From: Candidatus Poseidoniaceae archaeon
Lineage (GTDB): Archaea; Thermoplasmatota; Poseidoniia; Poseidoniales; Poseidoniaceae
Reading direction: 5' to 3'
Assembly (NCBI GenBank): GCA_013329865.1
Contig: DUJJ01000176.1
Location: 1 to 7,209 of the forward strand
Length of the DNA: 7,209 nt
Shown: piece after piece, positions 6,049 to 7,209 of the stretch
Layout of the letters: the number at the start of each line of letters is the position of its first letter
Numbering within the stretch: position 1 is the first letter of the stretch
Made by a program: the position numbers and the translations under genes
Notes under the pieces: generated by a model
What the model was told of the DNA's origin: nothing
Seen by the model: only the letters and a program-made list of their open reading frames with translations
Database searches by the model: none

Positions 6049-7209
6049 CTAAACGCGGCGCTTTTTGACTAGCACAGCAGAAATGTCTTCCATCAACTGT
6101 TTAATGTCAACAGTATCAGCGATATACTGAACTGATAGGTTTGTTGAATTTAGATACACTAAGTCCGTATTTTTGACTTTCATGTTCCTTAGTTGTTCCT
6201 CGACAACCGTGCGATCGTTTGTTCCAATGAAAGATACTAGACATGAGTATAATTCGACATTTGTGATAACTGATTTACTTTGAACGATGTTCTCAGCAAT
6301 GGTTAATTGCTGTTGGGAAACAACAATATCAATGGTCGACAGACTAGATTCTACTGACCAGCAAGTAATGTTTTCTTTATCTAATTGAATTAGAATTTGA
6401 CCCAGAATCATACTTTGATTTTCGATATCTCCAGTTTCAGCGGTTATCTTCGCAATGCTCCTTAAGCAGCCAACACCCTTTAGTTGATTTGAATCGATTA
6501 TGTTTGGTCCGATAACCGTGGGCGCATATGCCTCAATTGTTGAGTTCAAGTTCCTTACCTCAATCGGTATACCAAAATCTTTGATTGGCGTGACAGTAGT
6601 GTGGTGAATAACTGGGGCATCTATGCGCGATAACTCTCTTGCTTCATCGTACCCCAAATACGGGATAGAACCTGTTTCTACTCCCCATCGAGGATTTATT
6701 GATAGCACACCGTCGACATCTTTCCACAGAATCAATTTCTTAGCATCCAGCATCCGCGCAATCGCTGCGGCAGAATGGTCGCTTCCCCCACGACTAAGCA
6801 GAGCTAAATTTCCATCTTTACCTTCACCAAACCATCCCGTAATGACTGGTATGCCAAAAAATGCCGCATGGTCGAGTTTCTTAATCGAATTTTCAATGTC
6901 TACACTGACGGCAGTATCGGTTCCGTCGAGACAAATCCCAACATCTTCTGACCCAACAGGGTGAGCGTCCATTTCTCGTTTTCTTAGTTCATTAGCCACA
7001 ACCAGTGCTGACAATCGCTCGCCCGCCGCCAATAAGGTATTGACATCAACATAACTCTCCGGATTTTTTGACAAATTGTGCAGTGATTTGTCGATACCAG
7101 AAAGTACTTTGGAGAATTTTTCGGCGAATATTGATTCATCAAGTAACGGCGAGAAACGCAGATGTTGTTTCCTCAAATCAGAGACTAATCTTGTCGCATA
7201 TCTGGGTTC
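6049..7209 (-). CDS. lysC: Aspartate kinase (EC 2.7.2.4) with C-terminal ACT domains (N-terminus outside window)
   Basis: Aspartate kinase phosphorylates L-aspartate with ATP to 4-phospho-aspartate, the first step toward lysine, threonine and methionine. The frame stays open to the right edge (the first 11 visible codons read EPRYATRLVSD), so the start and the lysine-containing N-terminal KFGGTS motif lie beyond the window; the TTG at 7176 is not a convincing start. The 386 visible residues include 'AAGERLSALV' (about 62-71), 'ITGWFGEGKDGNLALLSRGGSDHSAA' split around residues 123-148 with the RGGSD nucleotide/substrate motif, 'WKDVDGVLSINPR' (162-174), and 'YDEARELSRIDAPVIHH' (187-203), where the family usually has FGAKVLHP. 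Two ACT-type regulatory domains follow (about 244-311 and 312-386), suggesting allosteric feedback by an amino acid. No homoserine dehydrogenase domain follows, so it is monofunctional at this end. It ends with TAG at 6051-6049, convergent with and 2 nt from the MoxR operon. The symbol is by family; archaeal and bacterial isozymes cannot be separated here. Confidence 0.9.
   Translation of the reverse strand, partial: EPRYATRLVSDLRKQHLRFSPLLDESIFAEKFSKVLSGIDKSLHNLSKNPESYVDVNTLLAAGERLSALVVANELRKREMDAHPVGSEDVGICLDGTDTAVSVDIENSIKKLDHAAFFGIPVITGWFGEGKDGNLALLSRGGSDHSAAAIARMLDAKKLILWKDVDGVLSINPRWGVETGSIPYLGYDEARELSRIDAPVIHHTTVTPIKDFGIPIEVRNLNSTIEAYAPTVIGPNIIDSNQLKGVGCLRSIAKITAETGDIENQSMILGQILIQLDKENITCWSVESSLSTIDIVVSQQQLTIAENIVQSKSVITNVELYSCLVSFIGTNDRTVVEEQLRNMKVKNTDLVYLNSTNLSVQYIADTVDIKQLMEDISAVLVKKRRV
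6062..6066 (+). terminator. Possible terminator of the MoxR operon (GC-rich segment then T5)
   Basis: A GC-rich stretch (CGCGGCGC, 6054-6061) followed by five T lies 16 nt past the stop of the last operon gene, inside the 3' end of the convergent aspartate kinase gene. The stem is poor, so it is better read as a T-tract signal than as a classic hairpin terminator. Confidence 0.3.

Noticed and set aside
6623..6964. Plus-strand open frame of 113 codons inside the aspartate kinase gene
   Set aside because: It lies wholly antisense to conserved kinase motifs (RGGSD, DVDGV) and has no recognisable domain.

Overview
This 7.2-kb window reads as a gene-dense, moderately AT-rich prokaryotic genome segment, most likely archaeal. 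It has short intergenic gaps, GGTG-type ribosome binding sites and TATA-like elements upstream of the main operon. It also carries a MoxR/DUF58/DUF4350 gene cluster and a MoxR protein with a long Pro/Ala-rich N-terminus. This combination is compatible with marine Euryarchaeota such as Marine Group II (Poseidoniales). That assignment is inference from style, since no rRNA or other taxonomic marker is present.

Layout. Positions 1-837 (+) hold the C-terminal part of a surface-anchored protein with beta-rich, Ig-like domains and a C-terminal membrane anchor. The gap at 838-1005 holds a TATA-like box and a perfect 8-bp inverted repeat. A tight four-gene (+) operon follows at 1006-6046: a DUF4350-like two-helix membrane protein with a large extracytoplasmic domain, a MoxR-type AAA+ ATPase, a membrane-anchored DUF58 protein, and a six-helix membrane protein of unrecognised family. 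The spacers are 17, 22 and 10 nt, and each downstream gene has its own Shine-Dalgarno sequence. An aspartate kinase is encoded convergently on the minus strand. It ends only 2 nt from the end of the operon, and its N-terminus lies beyond the right edge of the window.

How the genes work together. MoxR ATPases paired with DUF58 proteins are a widespread module thought to act as chaperones for folding, metal insertion or activation of partner complexes. Here three membrane proteins surround one soluble ATPase, which suggests one envelope-associated machine: the DUF4350 protein faces outside, MoxR and the DUF58 domain lie in the cytoplasm, and the six-helix protein is a possible client or scaffold. 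The client is unknown. The aspartate kinase (first step of the Lys/Thr/Met pathway) is a separate transcription unit. The points most worth a second look are the 48-bp in-frame tandem repeat at the start of moxR, the unidentified fourth gene, the paired cysteines of the DUF4350 protein, and the inverted repeat just downstream of the putative TATA box.
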